NCBI RefSeq assembly: GCF_013033355.1
Contig: NZ_WQDY01000011.1
Coordinates: 113,486-177,485 of the forward strand
DNA from: Ruegeria lacuscaerulensis
GTDB lineage: Bacteria > Pseudomonadota > Alphaproteobacteria > Rhodobacterales > Rhodobacteraceae
Direction of reading: 5' to 3'
DNA length: 64,000 nucleotides
Shown here in pieces: positions 9,249 through 18,704 of this stretch. Position 1 is the stretch's first letter. The number at the start of each line of letters is the position of its first letter. The translations under genes were made by a program, and so were the position numbers. Under the pieces are notes generated by a model, which was given only the letters and a program-made list of their open reading frames with translations, did no database searches and was not told the origin of the DNA.

Positions 9249-9737
9249 TCACGGGCCATCCACCCATTTCGATGGTTTTGATGGGTCACGACGGGGTTGA
9301 ACTTCGGTGTATTCCCCATCAATCACGTCATCACCCGATGGGTTGGGGCCACCGCGAAACTGCGTGCCCGTACCCATCTGGAATTGAGTTATCTGCACTT
9401 TTGATTTCAGATATCGAAATACAGCGACGCGAACCCCCGGAATAAGAAGGGCAAATCCGACCGCGTCGGTGAAAAAGCCTGGCGTCAGTAACAATACACC
9501 GGACAGCAGGATCATCGCTCCGTGGGCTAATGGCTCGGTCGGATCGTCAAGGTCAGCAAAGGAACGCTGCAGATTTGCCAGCGCCATGCGACCTTGTGTC
9601 CTGACCAAAGCAGTACCCATAACAGCGGTCACAACGACAATTGCAAGCGTGGGCCACAGGCCGATCAGACCTCCGACCTGAATGAACAGGGCGATTTCGA
9701 TGATCGGAACCAGCAAAAATGCCAGAAACAGATACAT
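9249..9737 (-). CDS. fxsA: FxsA family membrane protein
   Basis: Small cytoplasmic-membrane protein of the FxsA family; the E. coli member modulates exclusion of phage T7 by the F plasmid, but its cellular role is unclear. The family N-terminus (LFLAFLLVPIIEIALFIQVG) and LLLTPGFFTDAVGFALLIP are visible, with about three to four membrane helices in the first 110 residues and a polar tail. Length 162 aa is normal. It is divergent from the Tim44-like gene across 108 bases that should carry both promoters. Confidence 0.85.
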   Translation of the reverse strand: MYLFLAFLLVPIIEIALFIQVGGLIGLWPTLAIVVVTAVMGTALVRTQGRMALANLQRSFADLDDPTEPLAHGAMILLSGVLLLTPGFFTDAVGFALLIPGVRVAVFRYLKSKVQITQFQMGTGTQFRGGPNPSGDDVIDGEYTEVQPRRDPSKPSKWVDGP

Positions 9738-9845
9738 AAGCGTTATCCTTTACTACAGGTCGGGCAGTAGACTTGTCCCGAACTGTCACCTACATAGTGG
9801 CATGAGGCCGCGTATACAAAGCTGCGGTCTGATAAAGAGGATGAA

Positions 9846-10505
9846 ATGAACGAACCGATGATCCAGTTGCTGGTCCTGGCCGGAATTGCCGTTTTCCTGA
9901 TCCTACGCCTGAAAAGCGTGCTGGGGACGCGTGAGGGTTTTGAGAAGCCCCCCGTTCAACAGCAGCCAGAAGCGCATAAATCGCGCCGAGACTTCGAGGT
10001 GATCGAAGGTGGCCCGGATCACGACATTACCGACCACGTCGCCGAAGACAGCGAGCAGGCCCAATCCCTGGCCGCGATGAAACGGATTGAGCCCGGCTTT
10101 TCTGTCAGCGAATTCGTCCAAGGCGCCCGCGGTGCTTATGAGATGATCGTCATGGGGTTCGAAAAGGGCAATCTGGATGAAATCCAGCCCTTCTTGTCCG
10201 AAGAAGTGTTTGACACATTTGTTTCGGTGGTCGCCTCTCGCGAAGATCAGGGTCTGACCATCGAGGCCGAGTTTATCGGTGTGCGGGAAACCGCCCTAGC
10301 TGATGTGAAGTTCGACAAGGACACCAACGAAGCCGAAATCACCATGCGATTTGTGGGTGAGCTGACATCGGTTGTCCGGGATCGCGGTGGGGATATCATC
10401 GAAGGCAACCCCAACACCGTCAAACGCCAAAAGGACAGCTGGACCTTTGCCCGCGTCATGGGCTCGGACGATCCTAACTGGCTGCTTGTTGCCACGGACG
10501 CATGA
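9846..10505 (+). CDS. Tim44-like (TimA-type) membrane-anchored protein
   Basis: One N-terminal membrane segment (about 6-22), a polar linker, then a Tim44/calcium-binding-type C-terminal domain (about 75-215: SEFVQGARGAYEMIVMGFEKGNL, LSEEVFDTF, VVRDRGGDIIEG). Such proteins are the bacterial relatives of the mitochondrial import component Tim44, and in alphaproteobacteria are attached to the inner membrane. Length 219 aa is normal. It overlaps mltA by ATGA, and with mltA and the Smr gene forms a rightward operon common in this order. Function is inferred from family only. Confidence 0.85.
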   Translation: MNEPMIQLLVLAGIAVFLILRLKSVLGTREGFEKPPVQQQPEAHKSRRDFEVIEGGPDHDITDHVAEDSEQAQSLAAMKRIEPGFSVSEFVQGARGAYEMIVMGFEKGNLDEIQPFLSEEVFDTFVSVVASREDQGLTIEAEFIGVRETALADVKFDKDTNEAEITMRFVGELTSVVRDRGGDIIEGNPNTVKRQKDSWTFARVMGSDDPNWLLVATDA

Positions 10506-11536
10506 TTGCTGCGCTTCGGTCGCTTTTGCTGGGGGCTGTGATGGCAACCTCTGCCAGCGCCGAGGCGACGCGTTCCATTCTGTCATTTGACGATCTTGAT
10601 GGCTGGGCAGCCGATGACCACGGTGCGGCCCTTTCAGTTTTCTTGAACACATGTGGTGATCTGGAAGATCCGGACTGGCGCGCCCTGTGTGCTGTCGCCC
10701 GCACCTACCAGGCGGATGCTGCACGTTCCTTTTTTGAACTGTTCTTTCGCCCCGTTCTGGTCGAGGACGGTGATGATGCCCTGTTCACGGGGTATTTTGA
10801 ACCCGAACTGGATGGCTCTCGCACGCGGACGGAACGGTACAAATACCCGATTTACAAAATGCCCCCCGAGGCACGGGTCGACGGACCTTGGTTGAGCCGC
10901 CGCGATATTCTGACAGGCGAGGCAATGAACGGCCGCGGGCTTGAGATCGCATGGGTCGATGACCCGGTCGAGTTGTTTTTTTTGCAGATTCAAGGCTCGG
11001 GGCGTATTCGTCTGCCCGATGGTGGTGGATTGCGCGTGGGTTATGGCGGGGCGAACGGCCATCCGTATCGTTCGATCGGGAAAGAGCTGATCCGACAAGG
11101 TGCATTGGCTGCGCATCAGGTCAGTGCGCAGATGATCAAATCCTGGGTGCGCAAAAACCCCGAGGCCGGTGCCGAACTTCTGTTTCACAACCCCTCTTAC
11201 GTGTTTTTCCGAGAGGTCACGCGCGTGGCACCCGAGTTTGGGCCGTTGGGCGCAATGAATCGGTCTGTCACGACCATGCGCAGTATTGCCGCTGATCCGG
11301 CCTATACGCCGCTGGGCGCACCGGTCTGGGTCGAAAAGAACGGCAAAGATCCTTTGCGCCGCTTGATGATTGCACAGGATACCGGGGCTGCAATCAAAGG
11401 CGCGCAGCGGGCAGATATCTTCTTTGGAACCGGGGACGAGGCTGGCCGCGCTGCTGGTCGTCTTAAGGATTCGGGGCGCATGGTCGTTTTGCTGCCAATC
11501 CAGCGCGCCTATGCGCTGTTGCCGGATGCATTCTGA
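10502..11536 (+). CDS. mltA: membrane-bound lytic murein transglycosylase A
   Basis: Cleaves peptidoglycan glycan strands to give 1,6-anhydromuramyl ends. A signal peptide ends at about residue 20 (ATSASA/E) with no lipobox cysteine, so this version is probably periplasmic rather than lipid-anchored. The MltA barrel domain is followed by the 3D domain, with catalytic Asp in the IAQDTGAAIKG...RADIFFG block near the C-terminus. Length 344 aa is typical. It overlaps the Tim44-like gene at its start and shares one base with the Smr gene at its end. Confidence 0.92.
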   Translation: MIAALRSLLLGAVMATSASAEATRSILSFDDLDGWAADDHGAALSVFLNTCGDLEDPDWRALCAVARTYQADAARSFFELFFRPVLVEDGDDALFTGYFEPELDGSRTRTERYKYPIYKMPPEARVDGPWLSRRDILTGEAMNGRGLEIAWVDDPVELFFLQIQGSGRIRLPDGGGLRVGYGGANGHPYRSIGKELIRQGALAAHQVSAQMIKSWVRKNPEAGAELLFHNPSYVFFREVTRVAPEFGPLGAMNRSVTTMRSIAADPAYTPLGAPVWVEKNGKDPLRRLMIAQDTGAAIKGAQRADIFFGTGDEAGRAAGRLKDSGRMVVLLPIQRAYALLPDAF

Positions 11537-12123
11537 TGACCCGGCGCAAACTTACCGAGGACGAGATCGAGCTATGGCGCAAAGTTGCCAAACAAGCTGA
11601 ACGGATGCATCCCGAGTTGCCACAATCCGTACATCCGACCCAACTGCCCAAGCCCAAGCCGACCAAAACGCCCAAAGCGCGGGTCGACCCGTTCGAGCTT
11701 GGCCAAACAGCGCCAGCCAAGCCATCGCGAAATTCGCTGCAGCCCTCTGTCACGGATCGGCTGCGGGCTAGCCCGGTGCAGATGGACGCCAAGGCATTTG
11801 GTCGCATGAAGCGAGGCAAGATCAAGCCAGAGGGCAAGCTGGACCTTCATGGAATGCGCATGGACACGGCCCATCCTGCCCTTGTCCGATTTGTGCTGAC
11901 CGCGCAGGCACAGGGCAAACGGCTGGTTCTGGTGGTGACCGGTAAAGGCAAGGATCGGGATGAACCCGGTCCCATTCCCACCCCGCGCGGCGTTCTACGC
12001 AATCAAGTGCCGCATTGGCTGTCGATCCCGCCGCTGGCGCAGGCGGTTTTGCAGGTTACTCCTGCGCATATCAGTCATGGCGGTGATGGCGCGTATTACG
12101 TCTATCTGCGACGCACGCGCTAA
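11536..12123 (+). CDS. Smr domain protein
   Basis: Cytoplasmic protein with a C-terminal Smr (small MutS-related) domain: LDLHGM at 102-107, VVTGKGKD near 137-144 and GGDGAYYVYLRR at the end. Smr domains act as nucleases or nucleic-acid binders in other proteins; the substrate here is unknown. The first about 95 residues are charged and proline-rich, probably disordered. The stop/start overlap with mltA is TGATG, so translation is coupled. Length 195 aa is normal for the family. Confidence 0.88.
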   Translation: MTRRKLTEDEIELWRKVAKQAERMHPELPQSVHPTQLPKPKPTKTPKARVDPFELGQTAPAKPSRNSLQPSVTDRLRASPVQMDAKAFGRMKRGKIKPEGKLDLHGMRMDTAHPALVRFVLTAQAQGKRLVLVVTGKGKDRDEPGPIPTPRGVLRNQVPHWLSIPPLAQAVLQVTPAHISHGGDGAYYVYLRRTR

Positions 12124-12142
12124 AACTAGCGAACAGCGCGTG
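12114..12142. terminator. hairpin over the convergent Smr/MFS gene ends
   Basis: CACGCGC (12114-12120) pairs with GCGCGTG (12136-12142) across a 15-base loop. The two genes end only two bases apart, so this is the only place for a shared terminator. The stem is short and lacks a T-tract. Confidence 0.4.
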
Positions 12143-13340
12143 TAATTCCGATCCAGACCAACGCGCTAACGGCAATAAAGAAAACACCGATCCATAAGAA
12201 CTGATTGTCCAGTGCCATACCTTGGTCAATCAGAACTCCTGTCAAACCGGGACCGATTGCTGAACCCAATACCATGACCGCCGTGGCCATCGCCTTAATC
12301 GCACCAATATGGCGGGTTCCATAAAACTCGGCCCAGAAAGCGCTGGGCAGGGTACTGTTTGCCCCGACGGTCAGGGCCAGAAAGATCAATGCCAGTGCCG
12401 CTCCTCCCAGTGTATCTGTGGCCGAGACGATCATGAAACCAATTGCCATAGGTAATTGGTAAAACGGCATAATCCGCGCAGTGCCCCATTTGTCCAAAGC
12501 CCAACCCGCTGCAAACATCGAAAGCAGCGAAACCCCGGTATAGACCGGAAACAGGGCCACCAGTTCAATATGTTGCCAGTCTTTGATTTCAGCCAGGTGC
12601 ACTTGATGAAAGAAGAACGCAGTGATGAAGGCGGATGGTCCCAGTATTGCAGGGGTCATGAACCAGAAAAGCGGGTTCAGGAGTGCTTGCCTCCGGGTCC
12701 AGTGGCGCCCTTGCATACCGACAGAGGAATATTCGGTGGCAAGGCTTTGCGGGGTTCGTTCTTTCCGCAGCAGAAGCAGTAGGACTGGGATTCCCAAAAC
12801 CACTACTCCGGCGGACATCACCCAAAGCACTCGCCAGTCTAAAAACACCATCGCGGCCACAAAGATCACTGGCAGCAATGCTTCGCCCACTGCGAACCCG
12901 ACCGAGGCGATTGACAACGCCTTGCCCCGCGTCGCGGTGAACCAGCGCGCCATTGCGACCATGGCCAGATGGATGCTCAAGCCTTGACCAAACAAGCGCA
13001 GCAAAAAAATTATGACCGGCAACAGGAACAACAGGCTATTGAGCGCCATGGCCAACGCCGCCAGCGCCAAACCGCCCAGAACTGCAGGCCCCAGCACACG
13101 CACGCGGAAGATATCCGTCAAACCTCCGGCCCAGATCATGACGACAGCGGAAACTGTGGTGCCCAGCGAATACAACCCACCCCACGCTCCATGGCTCAGC
13201 CCATAGGCGGTACGAATCTCGCCCGAAAAAACCGAAATGAAAAAGGTCTGACCGAAACTGGACAGGAATGTCAGCACCACTCCCGCACCCAACCACGCCC
13301 CGTTGTCACGTAGAAACAGGGCAGCCTGAAACTGCGTCAC
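12126..13340 (-). CDS. major facilitator superfamily transporter
   Basis: About 12 hydrophobic helices over 404 aa. The loop after helix 2 (GGLTDIFRVRVLG) resembles the MFS motif A position, and ARWFTATRGKALSIASVGFAVGEA matches the central MFS pattern. The substrate is not predictable; oxalate/formate- or monocarboxylate-type permeases are the closest by feel. It overlaps the upstream lipoprotein hydrolase by ATGA, so they are co-transcribed. Confidence 0.82.
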   Translation of the reverse strand: MTQFQAALFLRDNGAWLGAGVVLTFLSSFGQTFFISVFSGEIRTAYGLSHGAWGGLYSLGTTVSAVVMIWAGGLTDIFRVRVLGPAVLGGLALAALAMALNSLLFLLPVIIFLLRLFGQGLSIHLAMVAMARWFTATRGKALSIASVGFAVGEALLPVIFVAAMVFLDWRVLWVMSAGVVVLGIPVLLLLLRKERTPQSLATEYSSVGMQGRHWTRRQALLNPLFWFMTPAILGPSAFITAFFFHQVHLAEIKDWQHIELVALFPVYTGVSLLSMFAAGWALDKWGTARIMPFYQLPMAIGFMIVSATDTLGGAALALIFLALTVGANSTLPSAFWAEFYGTRHIGAIKAMATAVMVLGSAIGPGLTGVLIDQGMALDNQFLWIGVFFIAVSALVWIGITRAVR

Positions 13341-14434
13341 GGAGAGCTGACCTGCGCTTGTCCTGTTTCGGTCAGAACGATCTCGGTCGCGCCGGTCGGG
13401 TTGCGGACGCTTGCTGGGGCAATCACGTCGATGCCCCGCTGTTCGGTGCCAAATGTATTGCTGACCCGGCGGGCCGACCCGATAATCGCAAGCAATGCAG
13501 GCGAGGTTGCAGCCACGAAATGCGAGGATTTTGCGTCATCATTAAAGGCCGTCGTGTCCAAAATGCTGATCTTGTACTCGGCCAGCGCGTCGGTCGAGCT
13601 GATATTGCCCAGCCGTTCGCCCTTGGTGGTGCCGCGCAGCCGGGCCGAGATGCTCAGCAGCTTGTCCTTTTGTGAAACGATGACGATGAAGGGGTCAGGC
13701 GGGGTCTTGATGACGTCCATCTGGGACCGGAACAGATCCACATCCAGATCCGGCGCGATCAGAACAACCCCCTCGATGTTGCGCTTGGACCATCCGGGTT
13801 CGCGCAGCTCGGCCTGTCGCATCATCTCCATCGTCAGGGCAGTGCCCATGGAATGCGCCACCAGAACAACGCGTTTGACACCCATGGATTTCAGGTGGCG
13901 GACGGTTTTTTCCAGCCCGTCGCGGGCAAACAGCATACTGTCCAGATCATAGGCATAGCCATATCCCGTGGCCTGACTGGGCCAGGAATAGACCATTGTC
14001 GCGCCGGGGATGTTCAGATCGTGACTAAGCTGAGCGGCACGAAAGGCGGTTTCTGCCTGGGTGGTGTTGTACCCATGAATAAATATCGACACCTCATCTG
14101 CGCCTTTGAGGCGTGATTTCATGTCTTTGGGCCCCTGCAATTCCTCGACCCCGGCCATGACAAACTGTTTTTCAGGGTTTGGATTGGCGTAAGAAAAATC
14201 CAGCGTTCCCGGCGTGTGGTTGGGCGGGATAGAGACCGTCATTTCCAGAAATTGCAGTGTCTCACCGCGTTTGAACCCATATGATCCATCCACTTCACGC
14301 GCGCGGGTGGTGGTGGCAAAAATGGTCTCGGCCGTGCCGACGCTCAGCGCAGATGGCACAGTTTTGGACACGGTGCGATCCACGCAGGCGGTCAGAGACG
14401 TCGCGGTCAGAATAATCAGAAGGTAACGCAGCAC
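13337..14434 (-). CDS. alpha/beta hydrolase lipoprotein (DUF900 type)
   Basis: A lipoprotein signal with lipobox LTAC (Cys17) precedes a DUF900-type alpha/beta hydrolase. FIHGYNTT forms the oxyanion region, the nucleophile elbow is VLVAHSMGTAL, and a likely catalytic aspartate follows in APDLD or SQKDK. Substrate unknown; an outer- or inner-membrane-anchored esterase is plausible. The start is GTG at 14434 with a weak ribosome-binding site. It lies 99 bases downstream of hslU and overlaps the MFS gene. Confidence 0.8.
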   Translation of the reverse strand: MLRYLLIILTATSLTACVDRTVSKTVPSALSVGTAETIFATTTRAREVDGSYGFKRGETLQFLEMTVSIPPNHTPGTLDFSYANPNPEKQFVMAGVEELQGPKDMKSRLKGADEVSIFIHGYNTTQAETAFRAAQLSHDLNIPGATMVYSWPSQATGYGYAYDLDSMLFARDGLEKTVRHLKSMGVKRVVLVAHSMGTALTMEMMRQAELREPGWSKRNIEGVVLIAPDLDVDLFRSQMDVIKTPPDPFIVIVSQKDKLLSISARLRGTTKGERLGNISSTDALAEYKISILDTTAFNDDAKSSHFVAATSPALLAIIGSARRVSNTFGTEQRGIDVIAPASVRNPTGATEIVLTETGQAQVSSP

Positions 14435-14533
14435 GGGGAACGGCCCTTTAGAGGTTTGGCCCTAGGCTAACGCATTCCCGCCCCACGTCCAGCGAGGCAG
14501 GTTGGCACAGGCGGCAAAAATCAGCCGGGTGCG

Positions 14534-15841
14534 TTACAGAACGTAACGGCTGAGATCGGTGGATTTGGTCAATTCGCCCAGATTGTCATCCACGAATTGC
14601 GCATTCACAGTGATTTCCACTCCGGCCTGATCGGGTGCTGTGAACGAGAGTTCCTCGAACACGCGTTCCATCACCGTATAAAGCCGTCGCGCGCCGATGT
14701 TTTCGACGCTTTGGTTCACATCCGCCGCGATCTTGGCGAGCGCCGCGATGCCGTCATCGGTGAAACTGACAGTCACCTCTTCGGTGCCCATCAGCGCGGT
14801 GTACTGGCGGGTCAGGGCGTTGTCGGTCTCGGTCAGGATGCGGACAAAATCCTCTTCGGTGAGCGCGCGCAGTTCAACCCGGATCGGCAGACGCCCCTGC
14901 AATTCCGGAAGCAGGTCCGAGGGCTTGGCGATGTGGAACGCGCCTGAGGCGATGAACAGGATATGGTCGGTTTTCACCGGGCCATGTTTGGTGGATACTG
15001 TGGTGCCCTCGATCAGCGGCAGCAGGTCGCGCTGCACCCCCTCACGGCTGACATCGCCACCGCGCGCATCCGAGCGGGCGCAAACCTTATCGATCTCATC
15101 CAGAAAGACGATGCCGTTCTGTTCGACTGACTCCAAGGCCACGCGGTTGACGGTTTCATCATCCAGCAGCTTGTCGGCCTCTTCCCCGATCAGTGCGTCA
15201 TAGCTTTCGGCCACGGTCATGCGTTTCTTAACGGTGCGGCCGCCGAACGCTTTGCCGAAGATATCGCCCAGATTCATCATCCCCATCTGGCTGCCGGGCT
15301 GACCGGGCAGGTCAAACATCGGCATCGGGTTTGAACTGTCGGCCAGCTCCAGCTCGATCACCGTGTCATCCAGCTCGCCGGCCTTTAGTTTTTTGCGGAA
15401 CATCTCGCGCGTGCCTTCGCGTGCGTCTTCCCCAGCGATGGCTTCGATCACCCGGTCTTCGGCGGCTTGATAGGCGCGCGCTTTCACATCCTCGCGCATA
15501 TACTCGCGTGTCTGGATGATCGCCGCATCGGCCAGATCGCGGATGATCTGTTCGACGTCGCGGCCGACGTAACCCACTTCGGTGAACTTTGTGGCCTCAA
15601 CCTTGATAAAGGGGGCGCGAGCCAGCTTCGCCAGACGGCGGCTGATCTCGGTCTTGCCGACGCCGGTGGGTCCGATCATCAGGATGTTCTTGGGATAAAC
15701 CTCATCGCGGATGTCATCGGCCAGTTGTTTGCGCCGCCAGCGGTTGCGTAGCGCCACGGCGACCGCGCGTTTGGCATCCTTCTGACCGATAATGAAACGG
15801 TCCAGTTCCGAGACAATCTCGCGCGGGGTCAGGTCGGTCAC
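14534..15841 (-). CDS. hslU: HslUV protease ATPase subunit HslU
   Basis: AAA+ unfoldase that feeds proteins into the HslV peptidase. Walker A GPTGVGKT is at residues 57-64, Walker B is [10 protein letters not shown], and the C-terminal DLSRYVL is the tail that docks into HslV. I chose the GTG at 15841 (435 aa) because AAAGGA lies 8 bases upstream and the protein then begins TDLTPREIV as in homologues. The frame is open upstream for 37 codons, but that part is not HslU-like. Unusually, hslV is not adjacent: an opposite-strand transporter lies between them. Confidence 0.96.
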   Translation of the reverse strand: MTDLTPREIVSELDRFIIGQKDAKRAVAVALRNRWRRKQLADDIRDEVYPKNILMIGPTGVGKTEISRRLAKLARAPFIKVEATKFTEVGYVGRDVEQIIRDLADAAIIQTREYMREDVKARAYQAAEDRVIEAIAGEDAREGTREMFRKKLKAGELDDTVIELELADSSNPMPMFDLPGQPGSQMGMMNLGDIFGKAFGGRTVKKRMTVAESYDALIGEEADKLLDDETVNRVALESVEQNGIVFLDEIDKVCARSDARGGDVSREGVQRDLLPLIEGTTVSTKHGPVKTDHILFIASGAFHIAKPSDLLPELQGRLPIRVELRALTEEDFVRILTETDNALTRQYTALMGTEEVTVSFTDDGIAALAKIAADVNQSVENIGARRLYTVMERVFEELSFTAPDQAGVEITVNAQFVDDNLGELTKSTDLSRYVL

Positions 15842-16004
15842 GGGTGAAGTCCTTTCGATCAGCGGTTTGGTTGACGTAGTCACCGCACAGGTGAAAACAA
15901 CAGCGGCAGCGTTGGTTAGCAACGCCCTATCGTGTTTGCAATTGCTTTCCATAGGTGAAACGCGCCCATTCTGTTACGGTGGCCTGAAGGTCAGGAGCTT
16001 GAAA

Positions 16005-17246
16005 ATGACGAAAATTGCCAAGATCACCCTGCTGTTCGTGGTGTTTGTGGACCTGTTGGGTCAGGGTCTGGTCTTTCCGATCATCAACTCGCTGATCATG
16101 GAGACGTCGTCCAGTTTTCTGCCCGAAAGTACACCGATGGGACGGCGGCATTTCTACTACGGTTTGGTGATCGGGTGCTTCTTTCTGTCGTGGTTTCTTG
16201 GGGTGGTTTATGTGTCCAAGGTCTCGGACTCGATCGGACGCAAGAACGCGCTACTGGTTTGTCTGGGTGGGGCGCTTGTGGGCTATGCGCTGACGATCGC
16301 CTCACTTTACCTCAACAGCCTGCTGCTGTTGATCGTCGGGCGGTCAATTACTGGGTTCACAGCCGGAAACCAACCAATCGCGCAGGCGGCGATGATTGAT
16401 GGCAGCACGGATGCCGCCGACCGGGATCGTAACATGGGGTACATCGTTACCGGCGTCAGCTTTGGCCTGGTCGGAGGGCCCATCATCGGCGCCGTTCTGT
16501 CCGACGCCACTTTGCTGGGCAGCTATGCCACGCTCAAGATGCCGTTCTACGGCGCGTTTGTTCTGGTGCTGATCGCCATCTTTATGGTGATGACCTTTTT
16601 CAAAGACACAAGGACCGAGCGGACTGCTTTCGTGTTTCGCCCCCGCGATATTACCGACAGCCTGATTGCGGTGCGAGGGCATCCGATGGTCTTGAAGATC
16701 CTGCCAGTCTATTCCTTCTTCATGATCGCCAACGTCACCTTCTACGTGTTCGTCGACAATTATCTGACCAGTCGCTTTGGCTATGGCGTCATCGGAGGGA
16801 GCATGGCCATGGTCGTCATCGGCTTTGCCCTGGCCTTTTCCAGCACTTTTCTGGTGAAACCAGCACAACAAAGGTTCAGCAAGCATCAGATCATTTATGT
16901 CTCGCTGATCACAATGGTGATTTGTGGTTTTGGTTTCGCCTTTAGCCCCAGCGGTGTTCTCAGTTACGTGCCGGTGTTCTTTTTCTATTTCTTCTTCGGC
17001 GTTTCTTATCCGACTTTACTGGGCTTGTTTTCTGCAAGTGTCAGCGAAACCGATCAGGGCTGGGTCATGGGCGTGACAACAGCCGTCTTCTGCCTGGCTG
17101 GAGGGATCATGTCACTGATTGGCGGCGGATTGATGAGCATCGACATTCGCGTGCCCTACTACATCGTCATCGTCGCGGCGATACTGGGCCTGATCGGCAT
17201 GCACCGCCGCTGGAAAGGGAAAGAGGTCAAGGCGCTATTGGCCTGA
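16005..17246 (+). CDS. MFS transporter, tetracycline-efflux-like
   Basis: 413 aa with about 12 membrane helices. The N-terminus LLFVVFVDLLGQGLVFPIIN resembles TetA-type drug/H+ antiporters, and the helix 2-3 loop SDSIGRKNALL is MFS motif A. The ATG at 16005 has AGGAG 10 bases upstream; earlier in-frame codons run into the hslU promoter region and are not credible. The gene sits alone between hslU and hslV on the other strand. The substrate is unknown and drug export is only a family-level guess. Confidence 0.82.
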   Translation: MTKIAKITLLFVVFVDLLGQGLVFPIINSLIMETSSSFLPESTPMGRRHFYYGLVIGCFFLSWFLGVVYVSKVSDSIGRKNALLVCLGGALVGYALTIASLYLNSLLLLIVGRSITGFTAGNQPIAQAAMIDGSTDAADRDRNMGYIVTGVSFGLVGGPIIGAVLSDATLLGSYATLKMPFYGAFVLVLIAIFMVMTFFKDTRTERTAFVFRPRDITDSLIAVRGHPMVLKILPVYSFFMIANVTFYVFVDNYLTSRFGYGVIGGSMAMVVIGFALAFSSTFLVKPAQQRFSKHQIIYVSLITMVICGFGFAFSPSGVLSYVPVFFFYFFFGVSYPTLLGLFSASVSETDQGWVMGVTTAVFCLAGGIMSLIGGGLMSIDIRVPYYIVIVAAILGLIGMHRRWKGKEVKALLA

Positions 17247-17342
17247 GACAGTTTTGCGTTTGATTTGAATCGAAATACGCTGCCTCTCCCTCCGGTCGAA
17301 CGCGCATTTAGATGCATTTCACCGAATTAAACGCAGAACGTC

Positions 17343-17894
17343 TTAAATTTCCTCGACCGTCAGATTGCCGTTGGTGTAGACGCAAATATCGGCGGCAATG
17401 GCCATTGCCTCGCGCGCCACGGTTTCGGCGTTTTTGTCACTGTCCATCATCGCGCGGGCGGCGGCCAATGCAAAATTGCCACCCGACCCGATGGCGGCGA
17501 CGTTGTGTTCGGGCTCTAGCACATCCCCTGCCCCGGTGATCACCAAAAGGTCTTTGCCGTCGGTGACGATCAGCATCGCCTCAAGCTTTTGAAGGTATTT
17601 GTCGGTGCGCCAGTCTTTCGCCAGCTCGACCGAGGCGCGGGCCAGTTGGCCCGGCGTTGCCTCAAGCTTGGCTTCCAACCGTTCCAGCAAAGTGAACGCA
17701 TCGGCTGTTGATCCGGCGAAACCAGCCACAACCTCGAACCCGCCGGGCGAAAGGCGGCGCACCTTGCGGGCGGTGCCTTTGATCACGGTCTGGCCCAGAC
17801 TGACCTGCCCATCCCCGGCAATCACCACTTGGCCGCCTTTCTTGACGCCAATAATTGTCGTGCCATGCCAACCGGGAAAATCGCTGTCTGCCAT
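17343..17894 (-). CDS. hslV: HslUV protease peptidase subunit HslV
   Basis: Proteasome-like threonine peptidase. The propeptide is 11 residues ([11 protein letters not shown]), leaving Thr12 of [10 protein letters not shown] as the catalytic N-terminus after self-cleavage. [12 protein letters not shown] and [13 protein letters not shown] are strongly conserved blocks. Start at 17894 is supported by GGAGG about six bases upstream; a further in-frame ATG at 17912 is less likely. Length 183 aa is normal. Confidence 0.95.
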   Translation of the reverse strand: MADSDFPGWHGTTIIGVKKGGQVVIAGDGQVSLGQTVIKGTARKVRRLSPGGFEVVAGFAGSTADAFTLLERLEAKLEATPGQLARASVELAKDWRTDKYLQKLEAMLIVTDGKDLLVITGAGDVLEPEHNVAAIGSGGNFALAAARAMMDSDKNAETVAREAMAIAADICVYTNGNLTVEEI

Positions 17895-18091
17895 AGGGGC
17901 CTCCGTTTTCAACTGGCATCCTATATGGGCCGGGCGTGCGTTCAGCGCAACAGTTCACAAACTGCTCAAAAGATATGCATTGAGTGCAATTCGGGGTTAC
18001 CGGACTAGCAATTGTGAGACTCCGGCTTTGATCCTACATGAGCCTCACAACCGACGAAGGGTCGGCTGTTTCAGTTACAAGGAATGCGCAA

Positions 18092-18286
18092 ATGGCAACC
18101 ACCGCAAATATCCATGCGCCGCTCGGAGCAGCTACCATCCTGCATGTAGTGGACGCGTTCTTCGGAACCTATGAAAAGGCACTGGCGTGGAATGAATCCC
18201 GCAAGACACGCAAGCTGTTGTGGGAACTCTCCGACACCCAGCTGGACGATGTCGGTCTGTGCCGTGCGGATATCGAAAAATTCTGA
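18092..18286 (+). CDS. DUF1127 family small protein
   Basis: 64 aa, with the DUF1127 (YjiS-like) core ending in TRKLLWELSDTQLDDVGLCRADIEKF. Short DUF1127 proteins in Rhodobacterales and rhizobia are arginine-rich regulators, some implicated in RNA binding or phosphate/carbon physiology. The ATG at 18092 has AAGGA upstream; an in-frame ATG at 18038 would add 18 residues. A strong intrinsic terminator follows 26 bases after the stop, so it is monocistronic. Confidence 0.8.
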   Translation: MATTANIHAPLGAATILHVVDAFFGTYEKALAWNESRKTRKLLWELSDTQLDDVGLCRADIEKF

Positions 18287-18312
18287 TCCGCAATCAGGAT
18301 ACCCGCTTAGAC

Positions 18313-18345
18313 AAGCCGCTCGAAGTCGAGCGGCTTTTTCTTTTT
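18313..18345 (+). terminator. intrinsic terminator of the DUF1127 gene
   Basis: AAGCCGCTCG (18313-18322), loop AAGT, CGAGCGGCTT (18327-18336), then TTT-C-TTTTT. A perfect 10-bp stem with U-tract, a textbook Rho-independent terminator for rightward transcription. Confidence 0.92.
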
Positions 18346-18704
18346 CAGGACAGTTTGTATTGGCCGTCCATGTCAGGCAGAAATGCCTCGATCGCAGCGG
18401 CGGCCACAACATGACGCCCCCCGTCCGGGTCAACGACATCAAGCCCACCTTGAACCGCACGAACCTGCGCCCGACCGCGTGGCAAATCAGCAGCCACCTG
18501 ATCACAGTCCACAGCCGACGGCTGTTGTACCCCGATCGTCAACTGAACCCGCATCGCTGTGTGATCCACACCAAGCTTGGAAAAAAGCGTGATCGAGGAA
18601 TGGTGCAGCGCATCCTGCACCGCGCGTCTTGCGGCCTTTGTGTAATCCTGCCCGTACAGGTCATTTCCAGTGCCCATCTCAAGGATAATTCGCTTCTCAC
18701 CCAT
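18345..18704 (-). CDS. Lin0512 family protein (copy B)
   Basis: 119 aa, recognised as a Lin0512-type conserved protein of unknown function (RIILEMGTGNDLYGQDYTKAARRAVQDAL, IGVQQP, GGLDV.DPDGGRHVVAAAAI). It is about one third identical to the gene immediately upstream, with the same motif order, so it is a tandem duplicate. Its ATG shares one base with the upstream stop (TGATG). No catalytic motif is evident. Homologues form oligomeric ring-type folds by analogy only; I assign no function. Confidence 0.72.
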   Translation of the reverse strand: MGEKRIILEMGTGNDLYGQDYTKAARRAVQDALHHSSITLFSKLGVDHTAMRVQLTIGVQQPSAVDCDQVAADLPRGRAQVRAVQGGLDVVDPDGGRHVVAAAAIEAFLPDMDGQYKLS

